Under the pieces are notes generated by a model. That model was not told where the DNA came from. It saw only the letters and a program-made list of their open reading frames with translations, and made no database searches. Below are positions 8,239 to 16,764 of a stretch of DNA of 36,783 bases, piece after piece. The position numbers were made by a program, and so were the translations under genes. How positions within the stretch are numbered: the first letter of the stretch is position 1; each line of letters opens with the position of its first letter. The stretch is taken from contig CAKSAJ010000027.1 of assembly GCA_934435195.1 (NCBI GenBank), positions 1-36,783 of the forward strand. Reading direction: 5' to 3'. The DNA comes from an uncultured Schaedlerella sp. (GTDB lineage Bacteria; Bacillota; Clostridia; Lachnospirales; Lachnospiraceae).

Positions 8239-9273
8239 CTAAATACCTATATACGGAATTGCAATTTCAACTTCTGTCCCTACTCCATATGTACTTGATA
8301 CAGAAATCACTCCATATTCTTTTCCATACAGAAGTTGAAGTCGACGATGGATATTTGACATTGCAATTCCATTTCCATCTTTTTGTTTTTCATATTTGTC
8401 TTCATCCGATTCTTCACCCCAAAGCTTTTTTTGGAAATTTGCAAGGGTATACTCATCCATTCCAATTCCATTATCTTCAACCAACAAAAAAACTTTCTTT
8501 CCGCAAGTTCGGATATGAACATGAATATGACATTTTTCAATTTTATTTTCCACTCCATGTCTGATTGCATTCTCAACAACCGGCTGAAGCGTCATCTTAG
8601 GCATTCTACAATGCACAGCAAGATTTTCGTTTTCATGATAATAAATGTGAAATGTAAAGCGATTTTGGAAACGATACTGTTGTATTTGAATATATGTTTC
8701 AATATTTTCCAATTCCTGTGCTAATGTAACTACCTCATTATCTTTGCTAATGTTATATCTGAAAAATCTTGATAAAGCCTCTGTCATTTCCGCAATTGTA
8801 TCATTGTCGTCTATATAAGCTTGTGCTCTTATATTCTCAAGTGTGTTATATAAAAAATGGGGATTAATTTGATTTTGCAGCTCTGCATATTTCATTTTTT
8901 GTTCTAATAGATCACGGGCATTTTTTTCTTCCATTACTTTTTCCTGATATGCCAGAACAGTTTCTATTTGTTCAAAAACAGTCTGTAACTCTGTTATCTC
9001 TTCATCCTCATTTACTCCACTTAATTTTCTTATTTCTTTGAATTTTTTATCAAATCTTTCCAGCGGTTCAAATATTTTTTTGGACGCCAACACAACTATT
9101 ATGTTTGCCGCAAAAACAAGTATTCCCAATATGATTGCCAATACCTTTATAAAATTTTTATCTGTCATAAACATAATTGCTACTGCAATTCCTTCTGTAG
9201 CTACAAAAAATAAAATCATAAATAGCAGATATTCTTTAAAATATCTTCGGAAAAGTTTATAAAATGTTGTCAT
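8239..9273 (-). CDS. YesM-like sensor histidine kinase with minimal extracellular part
   Basis: This is a 344-residue membrane kinase of the His_kinase (PF06580) type. Two transmembrane helices (about 14-36 and 43-63) are joined by only some six residues, so the large extracellular sensor common in YesM kinases is absent. A coiled-coil linker (about 95-130) leads to NQINPHFLYNTLENI with phospho-acceptor His139. The ATPase domain shows LQPVVENAIRHG (N-box, Asn235), VEDNGIGM, and GNGIAMSNIHRRL. It starts 11 bases after the response regulator and ends one base before the degenerate ABC ATPase. With no outside domain, its signal probably comes through the membrane or from a partner protein such as that ATPase. 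Confidence 0.92.
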   Translation of the reverse strand: MTTFYKLFRRYFKEYLLFMILFFVATEGIAVAIMFMTDKNFIKVLAIILGILVFAANIIVVLASKKIFEPLERFDKKFKEIRKLSGVNEDEEITELQTVFEQIETVLAYQEKVMEEKNARDLLEQKMKYAELQNQINPHFLYNTLENIRAQAYIDDNDTIAEMTEALSRFFRYNISKDNEVVTLAQELENIETYIQIQQYRFQNRFTFHIYYHENENLAVHCRMPKMTLQPVVENAIRHGVENKIEKCHIHVHIRTCGKKVFLLVEDNGIGMDEYTLANFQKKLWGEESDEDKYEKQKDGNGIAMSNIHRRLQLLYGKEYGVISVSSTYGVGTEVEIAIPYIGI

Positions 9274-9284
9274 ATTCTTTCTCT

Positions 9285-10910
9285 TTATCTATATAGTTTT
9301 CTATATTCACTCGGTTTTAATCCTACTGTTTTAAAAAACGTCTTGCTGAAATATTTTGCATCGGAATATCCTACTTGTTCCGCTATAATCTGCATGGATT
9401 CTCCCGATTCCTTTAACAATTGTTTTGCTTTTTCCATCCTGCACGAAATAAGATAATCACTGAATTTTATTCCAATTTCTTTTTTGAATAACGTACTCAA
9501 ATATGCCGGGCTTAACGAAATTGCTTCTGCTACTTCCTCTAACGTAATTGGTGAATCAAAATTTTCCTGAATATATTTTTTGGCAATCCTTATCGGCATC
9601 TTGCTTTTATTCTGATTTTCCTGATATACCCTTGTAAAATATATTCTTATATCTTCTGAAACACTATAAATCATCATATCTTCTTTGATATTAAAATCCA
9701 TTACATACTGTATTTCTTTTTCGAATTCATTACAGATTGTCTCATCGATATCATTTTCATTCCAAATTTCTATAATCTGTTCTTTTAACTGATCTATCAA
9801 CTCAAAAATAACTGTAGGAGAATATTTCGGATATTCTTTGATTCGGGTATACATTTCCATAAAATATTGATTGTATGCATTATAATCTAATGACTCAATT
9901 GTTTTCGCCAAATTATTTCGATCATTCTCTGTAAATATATCCGCTATCTTTATTTCACGATATTTTAATTCCTCAGGCATTATAAGCCGATTTACCCCTT
10001 TTTTTAGCCTGCACTGAATAGCCTCAACGGATTCTCTAATTGAATCCTGAACCTCTGAGATTCTCTCTTTTGTCTCTCCTACTCCTAAAGTTACATAGAA
10101 TCCTGAAAATTTGTCCATTTCCAGTCTGCATTGTGAAAAAAGCTTTTCACACACTGCCTCCAATTCTATGTATTCTGCCTTTGGATAATTGATAATCGTT
10201 ATAACACCACTATTCACATAAGAATTGATATATTCCCAATCATATAGCTGCAGATTTTTTTCTATCAAATAATTCACTTCATCCAGAAGACTTTTCATAT
10301 CATAATTTGGATTTTCCGCATCTATTTTCGTAAATAATGCAATGAAACTATCCTGTTGAAATTCACAATTTAAAGGCTCTTCATTAAGTTCTTCATTTTC
10401 TTTTCCATCCTCCATTAACGATCTGGTATATCGATTATTTCGGATAACATTGTTTAGAAAATGTTTTCTAATTTTTTTCGTACCATTATTTGCCTTTTCA
10501 ACAAGCCTTTCTATTCGCTCTTCACTTTCACATATTGTTTTTCGCTCCGCTACAATCCTTCTTAATATTTCATTCAATTCATTTTTATTAATGGGCTTTA
10601 ACAAATAATGCTTTACCCCTAAATTAAGTGCGGTATGTGCATATTCAAAGTTCTTATAGCCACTCATGATTATAAAATCAATATGTATTCCTTTTTCCTT
10701 TGCTTTTTCAACAATTTGAAGTCCATCCATACATGGCATGCATATATCTGTTATAACAATATCCGGTCTTTTATTCTCTATCGCATCCAGCACATCGCGT
10801 CCATTATATACACAATCCAGTAATTCCAATCCTTCCTTTTCCCAGTCAATCATCTTTGTCAACATTCGACAGATCAACTGTTCATCATCTGCAATCAATA
10901 CCTTGAGCAT
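9285..10910 (-). CDS. YesN-like response regulator, AraC-type DNA-binding
   Basis: This 541-residue regulator is the partner of the next gene's kinase. The receiver domain (1-120) has Asp8/Asp9, phospho-acceptor Asp55 in IVITDICMP, and Lys105 in YLLKP. A long middle region (about 150-420) has no motif I can name. The last 100 residues hold two helix-turn-helix units of the AraC family (LEEVAEAISLSPAYLSTLF and MQIIAEQVGYSDAKYFSKTF). TAGGAGG before 10910 sets the start. A TATAAT at 10951-10956 with a poor -35 is the likely promoter, weak by itself as often seen for activated genes. Its targets are probably the two repeated promoter modules at 5771-5830 and 6717-6777. Confidence 0.92.
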   Translation of the reverse strand: MLKVLIADDEQLICRMLTKMIDWEKEGLELLDCVYNGRDVLDAIENKRPDIVITDICMPCMDGLQIVEKAKEKGIHIDFIIMSGYKNFEYAHTALNLGVKHYLLKPINKNELNEILRRIVAERKTICESEERIERLVEKANNGTKKIRKHFLNNVIRNNRYTRSLMEDGKENEELNEEPLNCEFQQDSFIALFTKIDAENPNYDMKSLLDEVNYLIEKNLQLYDWEYINSYVNSGVITIINYPKAEYIELEAVCEKLFSQCRLEMDKFSGFYVTLGVGETKERISEVQDSIRESVEAIQCRLKKGVNRLIMPEELKYREIKIADIFTENDRNNLAKTIESLDYNAYNQYFMEMYTRIKEYPKYSPTVIFELIDQLKEQIIEIWNENDIDETICNEFEKEIQYVMDFNIKEDMMIYSVSEDIRIYFTRVYQENQNKSKMPIRIAKKYIQENFDSPITLEEVAEAISLSPAYLSTLFKKEIGIKFSDYLISCRMEKAKQLLKESGESMQIIAEQVGYSDAKYFSKTFFKTVGLKPSEYRKLYR

Positions 10911-11030
10911 TCTTAGCCTCCTACCTTTAAACCAATCCTCTACCAAATGTATTATATAAATTCTTTGTTGTTTTTTATATTGACTTTTTATTCTTGTTTG
11001 ACGGAAATATAAATATCTTTTTTGAATACA

Positions 11031-11068
11031 AAAAAAATACAACAAAAATAAATATCTTATTTTTGTTG
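11031..11068 (-). terminator. Terminator after the TrpXYZ-type operon
   Basis: The minus strand reads CAACAAAAATAA, a five-base loop, TTATTTTTGTTG, then TATTTTTTTG. The 12-bp stem followed by a T tract ends transcription from the upstream ABC operon before the two-component genes. Confidence 0.8.
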
Positions 11069-11089
11069 CATCTTTCAAATAAAATATTC

Positions 11090-11863
11090 CTAGTTTCCAC
11101 ATTCAATACTGATTTCATTGAATTTTCCCAGAATATCATCAATTTGTATTTTCTTTTTTTCTTCTCCGGCGTAATCCATAACTGCTTTTCCCTGATGTAG
11201 CATCAACAGTCTGTCACCATACTCTACTGCATATCGAAGATTGTGTGTTACCATAATTGTTGTCAAATGCTTCTCTTTCACAACTTTATCAGTCAATTCC
11301 ATGATCAGATCCGCTGTTTTGGGGTCTAATGCCGCAGTGTGCTCATCTAAGATCAAAAAACGGATTGGTGTAAGGGTTGCCATTAAAAGCGCCATTGCCT
11401 GACGCTGTCCGCCCGACAATACACCTACTTTAACATCCATCTTGTCTTCAAGACCAAGACCTAACTGACTAAGCTGCTCACGATAAAAATCCAGTCTCGC
11501 TTTATTTTTTCCCATACGAAGACCATATATCTTACCTTTATTATCTGCAAGTGCCATATTCTCTGCAATGGTCATACTTGGACATGTTCCCATTGCTGTA
11601 TTCTGAAACACTCGGCCAATATATTGATTTCTCTTAAATTCTTTCTCTTTTGCAATATCTTTTCCGTCAATGATAATGCTTCCTGAATCAAGAGGAATAC
11701 TTCCACAGATTAAATTCAGCATAGATGTTTTTCCGGAACCATTACTTCCCACCACAGAAACAAACTGGCCATCATCAATTGTTAAGTTGAAATTTTCAAA
11801 CAAACACATTTCATTGATTGTTCCATGATTATAAAATTTATGAATATTTTTTAACTCAAGCAT
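11090..11863 (-). CDS. trpZ: ABC transporter ATPase, TrpZ-like (tryptophan uptake)
   Basis: This 257-residue ATPase powers the preceding permease. It has Walker A GSNGSGKTS (about 39-47), signature LSGGQRQAMAL, Walker B FLILDEHTAALD (His where Pro is usual, a mark of this subfamily) and switch VTHNLR. Its start overlaps the permease stop by 8 bases, implying coupled translation. The assignment to the T-box-controlled tryptophan family rests on the three-gene arrangement (lipoprotein, permease, ATPase) and on the UGG specifier of the leader; the proteins alone would be called a general YtrF/COG1101-type importer. Confidence 0.85.
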   Translation of the reverse strand: MLELKNIHKFYNHGTINEMCLFENFNLTIDDGQFVSVVGSNGSGKTSMLNLICGSIPLDSGSIIIDGKDIAKEKEFKRNQYIGRVFQNTAMGTCPSMTIAENMALADNKGKIYGLRMGKNKARLDFYREQLSQLGLGLEDKMDVKVGVLSGGQRQAMALLMATLTPIRFLILDEHTAALDPKTADLIMELTDKVVKEKHLTTIMVTHNLRYAVEYGDRLLMLHQGKAVMDYAGEEKKKIQIDDILGKFNEISIECGN

Positions 11864-12737
11864 TGACTTTCACCTTCTTCTTTCTGTCTACACTAACAAC
11901 TAAAATCACAAGGAACAGAATTGCTGTAACTAATTTTGTTGCTGTTGCTCCTGCGAATTTGAGAGCAAGTGCAACACATAATTTATAAAATATAGAACCT
12001 ATGATAACTGCTGTTGTTGCTTTTACAAATGACATTTTCTTAAAGAAACTCATTCCGATGATAACGCTCGCAAGACCTATAACAAGTGCACCGGTTCCCA
12101 TTGAAATATCAAAAACTTTTGATTGCTGTGCAAATACACATCCACTCAAAGCAACAAGTCCATTTGAGATTGCAAGCCCAAGAATCTTTACATTTCCTTT
12201 ATCTTTGGCAAGTGATGTTACAATTACATCATTATCACCTACCGCACGAAGCAAATATCCTGACTGTGTTTTCATGTACAAGTCCATTAATATTTTACAG
12301 ATTAATACAAGAACTAAAATAATTACAATATCCATCCATGCCGGAACCTGGTTTCCGAACAGTTTTTTTGTCATTTCATTTCTGAAAATTGTATTGCAGG
12401 AAAATAATGGCACATTGTTTGTTCCTGCAATATACAAATTAATTGTATATAATCCTGTCATCATAATGATACCTGATAACAAATCTCTTACCTTAAACTT
12501 CACATGAATCAATCCTGTACATATTCCGGCAACTATTCCTGCTGCAAATGCGATAATCAATGTCAGATATGGATTGACACCAACTTTCAATAATGCTGCC
12601 GTAACAGCCGCTCCCATTGGAAATGTTCCGTCTACTCCTAAATCTGGAAAATCCAGAATTTTATATGTGATATATACTCCAAGTGCCATGATTCCATAAA
12701 TCATACCTTGTTCTAATACACTGATTAAAAAATCCAT
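11856..12737 (-). CDS. trpY: ABC transporter permease, TrpY-like (tryptophan uptake)
   Basis: This is a 293-residue membrane protein of the COG4120 type, related to branched-chain amino-acid permeases, with about eight hydrophobic segments. Family features include DFPDLGVDGTFPMGAA near the N-terminus and MKTQSGYLLRAVGDND in the cytoplasmic loop that meets the ATPase. It should form the membrane channel with TrpZ. It follows the lipoprotein gene by 77 bases, within which a hairpin lies, and overlaps the ATPase gene by 8 bases. Confidence 0.88.
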   Translation of the reverse strand: MDFLISVLEQGMIYGIMALGVYITYKILDFPDLGVDGTFPMGAAVTAALLKVGVNPYLTLIIAFAAGIVAGICTGLIHVKFKVRDLLSGIIMMTGLYTINLYIAGTNNVPLFSCNTIFRNEMTKKLFGNQVPAWMDIVIILVLVLICKILMDLYMKTQSGYLLRAVGDNDVIVTSLAKDKGNVKILGLAISNGLVALSGCVFAQQSKVFDISMGTGALVIGLASVIIGMSFFKKMSFVKATTAVIIGSIFYKLCVALALKFAGATATKLVTAILFLVILVVSVDRKKKVKVNA

Positions 12738-12763
12738 ATCTGTTAACCTCTCTACCTTACAAC

Positions 12764-12802
12764 TTTAAAAATCGTTCCTGCTCACATTTTTTGAACAGGA
12801 AC
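12764..12802 (-). terminator. Hairpin/partial terminator between binding protein and permease genes
   Basis: On the minus strand GTTCCTGTTC and GAGCAGGAAC form a 10-bp stem (one G-U pair) with a nine-base loop, followed by GATTTTTAAAG. Its place right after the binding-protein gene mirrors the hairpin at 4665-4695 and suggests the same stoichiometric control. Confidence 0.65.
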
Positions 12803-12814
12803 TTTTTTCTTTTT

Positions 12815-13840
12815 TTAATTTTCTGTAATCTCTGTGAATGATTCTACAGCACGCTCTTTCATTGTATCCGGTACTGTGATTCCAAGATTTTCTGCTACTT
12901 TTTCATTTACATAAAGGCTGCTTTCTGTGATCAGTTCATAATCCATTTCAGATGCACTTGCTTCGCCTTTTAAGATTTTTGCTGCCATTTTACCTGTGTC
13001 TTTTCCAAGCTGTGTATACTCGATTCCTTCTGCAGCCAGGCATCCAAGTTTAACCTGCTCGATTTCACTTCCAAATACCGGGATTCCCTTTTCGTTTGCC
13101 AATCCCAGAACTGTAGGAAGTGCACTTACAACTGTATTATCTGTCAGGTTTGTAAGACAGTCTACTTTTCCGAGCAGATCAGATGCTGCAAGCTGAATTT
13201 CTGATGTATTTGTGATACCTGTTTTTTCAATTTTGAATCCATATTTGTCAGCCAGTTTTTCATATTGTTCAATACTGTATACAGAGTTTGCTTCACTTGT
13301 TGTATAGAGAATACCGATTGTTTTTGCATCCGGCAAGATTTCTCTAATCATCTTAAGCTGTGCTTCAACCGGCAGTTCATCACTTGTTCCTGTTACATTT
13401 CCAACTGGAGATTTATCATCATTTGCAAGTTCTGCTGCAACCGGATTTGTAACTGCTGTATATACAACCGGGATATCTGTTTCCATTGCTGCGTTGTATG
13501 CTGCCTGTGCACTTGGTGTTGCGATTGCACAAATCATATCAACTTTATCAGCTACGAACTGATCTGCGATCTGAGCTGCTGTTCCTGTGTCTGCGTCTGC
13601 GTTGTTTGTTACAATTTTTAAATTTTTTCCTTCTTCAAGTCCCTCTTCCTTTAACCCCTCAATAAAGCCTTCACGACAGTTATCTAACGAACCATGTTCA
13701 GCAAACTGGCTGATTCCGATTGTATATGTCTTTTCAGCACTGTTTGCACTATCAGAAGTTTCTTTTGATGCTCCACATCCTGTCATCATTGCTACTACCA
13801 TGCTCATTCCCAATACAACTGCTAATACTTTCTTTTTCAT
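12815..13840 (-). CDS. trpX: ABC transporter substrate-binding lipoprotein, TrpX-like
   Basis: This is a 341-residue lipid-anchored binding protein of the COG2984 (ABC_sub_bind) type. A signal peptide ends at AMMTG before Cys22; the mature part begins YTIGISQFAEHGSLDN and holds the family stretch IATPSAQAAYNA and DELPVEAQLKMIREILP. It captures the ligand outside the cell for the TrpY/TrpZ importer. Tryptophan is inferred from the UGG T-box directly upstream, not from the protein. AAAGGAGAG precedes the start. It is the first gene of the operon. Confidence 0.88.
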   Translation of the reverse strand: MKKKVLAVVLGMSMVVAMMTGCGASKETSDSANSAEKTYTIGISQFAEHGSLDNCREGFIEGLKEEGLEEGKNLKIVTNNADADTGTAAQIADQFVADKVDMICAIATPSAQAAYNAAMETDIPVVYTAVTNPVAAELANDDKSPVGNVTGTSDELPVEAQLKMIREILPDAKTIGILYTTSEANSVYSIEQYEKLADKYGFKIEKTGITNTSEIQLAASDLLGKVDCLTNLTDNTVVSALPTVLGLANEKGIPVFGSEIEQVKLGCLAAEGIEYTQLGKDTGKMAAKILKGEASASEMDYELITESSLYVNEKVAENLGITVPDTMKERAVESFTEITEN

Positions 13841-13920
13841 AATTTGTTCTCTCCTTTTGATTTGATTTTTAATCTTGACATTTTAGGAAAGATTGAGGGT
13901 TAATTCTTCGTGAAATAAAG

Positions 13921-14197
13921 AAAAGCGCCCCAAGCCTTATGCTTGAGACGCTAATAATATCATGTATTATTATCGCGGTACCACTCAAATTGACGAATCG
14001 TCCACTTTCCACGTACTGTCATACGCTCCTCATTGATAACGGGTTTGGTTCCCGACAACGCCTACTCTGTAGATTACATTTCAGGCTGCCCTCGAAAGTC
14101 CATTCAGCAATTCTCTTCATACAGCAATCCCACCACCTGCTGCTCTCTGAAATGTTGATGAAAAGCTTACTCCTCTTTCTCATCGGTTTAAGAATAT
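13921..14197 (-). ncRNA. T-box leader, specifier UGG (Trp)
   Basis: The minus strand carries a full T-box leader. Stem I spans roughly 14185-14040, with an AGTAAG-type box and an apical GGTGGTGG segment. The specifier loop GAA-UGG-ACTTTCGAGG puts the Trp codon at 14102-14100. The invariant T-box GTGGTACCGCG lies at about 13985-13974. The terminator GCGTCTCAAGC/GCTTGGGGCGC is at 13951-13925, followed by TTTTCTTT. Uncharged tRNA-Trp should stabilise the antiterminator and switch on the three ABC genes downstream. gyrA lies upstream and is not controlled by it. Confidence 0.93.
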
Positions 14198-14203
14198 ACA
14201 CAC

Positions 14204-14232
14204 AATTTAGTACAAATCTTTTGATTTGTCAA
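14204..14232 (-). promoter_or_regulatory. Promoter of the T-box/TrpXYZ operon
   Basis: On the minus strand TTGACA (14227-14232), 17 bases, TAAATT (14204-14209). The -35/spacer region is also a palindrome, ACAAATC-TTTT-GATTTGT (14212-14229), which could be an operator or the remnant of a gyrA terminator. The promoter begins about nine bases past the gyrA stop. Confidence 0.65.
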
Positions 14233-14240
14233 TATATTTT

Positions 14241-16748
14241 TTAATTTTCTTCTTCCTGTTGTGATTCTTCTTCAGAAATCTCCACTTCTTCACCATCAAT
14301 TTCCGCAGACGTTCTGCGTACTTTCGCAATGCTTACTACAGTTTCATTTTCTTTCAGGTTAATAAGTTTCACACCGGATGTAATTCTGCCATACTTAGAA
14401 ATTGTATCACAAGCCATACGGATGATAATTCCATCGCTGTTGATCATCATAATTTCATCATCTTCATTTACGGCCTTCATACCAACTACATTGCCTGTTT
14501 TCTCTGTGATCTTGTAACATTTTACACCTTTACCGCCACGGTTTTGTGCAGTAAATTCGCCCATAGCCGTACGTTTACCCATACCTTTTTCAGATACGAT
14601 CAACAGACAATCTCCCTGTGTGTCTACCTGCATACCGATCACTACATCCCCATCGCTGAGATTAATACCGCGTACACCCATAGAAGTTCTTCCTGTAGTA
14701 CGGACATCTTTCTCGTCAAAGCGGATACACTGGCCATATTTGGTTACAAGAATAATATCTTTTTCATTGTCTGTAATTTTTACTTCGATCAACTGATCGT
14801 CATCACGCAACGTAATCGCAGCAAGACCTTTCTTGCGCACATTGACATATTCTCTAAGTGGTGTCTTCTTAACAAGACCCTGCTCAGTTGCCATAAATAA
14901 GCACAGATTATCATCATATGCTTTAATTGGGATCATTGCTGTAATCTTTTCTTCCGGCATCAGCTGCAGCATATTAATGATTGCTGTACCTCTTGATGTT
15001 CTGGAAGCTTCCGGGATTTCATATCCTTTCAGACGATATACACGTCCTGTATTTGTGAAGAACATAATATAATCGTGTGTAGAGGTCATGAATAATTCCT
15101 GAATATAATCATCATCCAGTTTCTGCATACCCTTGATTCCTTTTCCTCCACGATTCTGACTCTTGAATGTGTCAATTGTCATACGTTTGATGTATCCCAA
15201 TTTTGTCATTGTAATAACAACATCCTGTCTTGGAATCATATCTTCCATCGAGATATCATATTCATCATAGCCAATCTGTGTTCTTCGATCATCACCATAT
15301 TTTTCAGAAATCACAAGAATCTCTTTTTTGATAACGCCAAGAAGAAGTTTACGGTCTGCCAAAATAGCTCTGTATTCCTCAATCTTTTTCATCAATTCTG
15401 CGTATTCATTTTCAATTTTCTCGCGTTCCAGACCTGTCAGAGCTCTCAGACGCATATCTACGATAGCCTGTGCCTGTACTTCTGTCAGTTCGAATTTTTC
15501 TATTAATTCAGCTTTTGCTTCCTGCACATTTTTAGACGCACGGATAATACGGATCACTTCATCGATGTTATCTAATGCGATCAATAATCCCTCTAAAATA
15601 TGCGCACGTTCTTCTGCTTTATTCAGATCATATTTGGTTCTTCTTGTAACAACCTCTTCCTGATGCTGCAGATAATAATTAAGCATCTCAAGCAGATTCA
15701 TTACTTTCGGCTGATTATTGACCAGCGCAAGCATAATTACACCAAATGTATCCTGTAACTGCGTATGTTTATATAACTGATTCAAAATAATATTCGGATT
15801 TACATCACGACGCAGTTCAATACAGATTCTCATACCTTCTCTGCTTGACTGATCGCTCAAATCTGTAATTCCATCAATTTTTTTATCTCTTACCAGCTCT
15901 GCGATTTTCTCAATCAATCTTGCTTTATTTACCATGAATGGAAGTTCTGTTACAACAATACGATTCTTTCCATTCTGCATTGGCTCAATATTAGAAATCG
16001 CACGTACACGAATCTTTCCACGTCCTGTGCGATAAGATTCCTCGATTCCTTTTGTTCCCAGAATTTCTGCTCCTGTCGGGAAATCAGGACCTTTTACAAT
16101 CTCAAGAATCTCTTCCAGCGTTGTCTCCGGACGATCTTCAATCTGGTCATCAATGATTCTTACTACAGCACTGATAACCTCGCGAAGATTGTGTGGTGGT
16201 ATATTTGTTGCCATACCTACTGCAATACCTGATGTTCCGTTTACCAAAAGATTTGGGAATCTTGATGGCAGTACAGTTGGCTCTTTCTCTGTCTCATCAA
16301 AGTTTGGTACGAAATCAACAGTATCTTTGTTGATATCGGCTGTCATCTCCATGGAAATCTTACTCAAACGAGCTTCTGTGTATCGCATGGCAGCGGCACC
16401 ATCACCATCTACTGAACCGAAGTTTCCATGACCATCTACCAGAGGATATCTGGTAGACCATTCCTGAGCGAGGTTTACCAAGGCACCATAAATTGAACTA
16501 TCACCATGTGGGTGATATTTTCCCATCGTATCTCCGACGATACGTGCGCATTTACGATGCGGCTTATCCGGACCATTATTCAATTCAATCATAGAATACA
16601 GAATTCTTCTCTGTACCGGTTTTAATCCATCTCTTACATCCGGAAGCGCACGTGCGGCAATAACGCTCATGGCATAGTCGATATAAGATGTTTCCATCGT
16701 CTTTTTCAAATCGACTTCATGAACTTTATCAAAAATATTATCTTCCAT
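14241..16748 (-). CDS. gyrA: DNA gyrase subunit A
   Basis: This is the 835-residue breakage-reunion subunit of gyrase, which with GyrB introduces negative supercoils. The catalytic tyrosine is Tyr123 in AMRYTEAR. The quinolone-binding region reads HGDSSIYGALVN: Ser84 matches E. coli Ser83, while Gly88 occupies the place of E. coli Asp87. The C-terminal beta-pinwheel has QNRGGKG twice; the first is the GyrA box, with Asn in place of the usual Arg. An acidic tail (EEVEISEEESQQEEEN) ends the protein. It follows gyrB by 16 bases, so both are one transcript. Confidence 0.98.
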   Translation of the reverse strand: MEDNIFDKVHEVDLKKTMETSYIDYAMSVIAARALPDVRDGLKPVQRRILYSMIELNNGPDKPHRKCARIVGDTMGKYHPHGDSSIYGALVNLAQEWSTRYPLVDGHGNFGSVDGDGAAAMRYTEARLSKISMEMTADINKDTVDFVPNFDETEKEPTVLPSRFPNLLVNGTSGIAVGMATNIPPHNLREVISAVVRIIDDQIEDRPETTLEEILEIVKGPDFPTGAEILGTKGIEESYRTGRGKIRVRAISNIEPMQNGKNRIVVTELPFMVNKARLIEKIAELVRDKKIDGITDLSDQSSREGMRICIELRRDVNPNIILNQLYKHTQLQDTFGVIMLALVNNQPKVMNLLEMLNYYLQHQEEVVTRRTKYDLNKAEERAHILEGLLIALDNIDEVIRIIRASKNVQEAKAELIEKFELTEVQAQAIVDMRLRALTGLEREKIENEYAELMKKIEEYRAILADRKLLLGVIKKEILVISEKYGDDRRTQIGYDEYDISMEDMIPRQDVVITMTKLGYIKRMTIDTFKSQNRGGKGIKGMQKLDDDYIQELFMTSTHDYIMFFTNTGRVYRLKGYEIPEASRTSRGTAIINMLQLMPEEKITAMIPIKAYDDNLCLFMATEQGLVKKTPLREYVNVRKKGLAAITLRDDDQLIEVKITDNEKDIILVTKYGQCIRFDEKDVRTTGRTSMGVRGINLSDGDVVIGMQVDTQGDCLLIVSEKGMGKRTAMGEFTAQNRGGKGVKCYKITEKTGNVVGMKAVNEDDEIMMINSDGIIIRMACDTISKYGRITSGVKLINLKENETVVSIAKVRRTSAEIDGEEVEISEEESQQEEEN

Positions 16749-16764
16749 CGTTTATCTCCTTCTG

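Noticed and set aside
10911..11102. N-terminal extension of the response regulator
   Set aside because: The receiver domain begins at MLKVLIADDE with TAGGAGG before it; the upstream part is low-complexity and covers the promoter.
14019..14201. 60-residue minus-strand ORF ahead of the TrpX-like gene
   Set aside because: It lies within the T-box leader, and its codons follow the RNA's conserved stems; no ribosome site.
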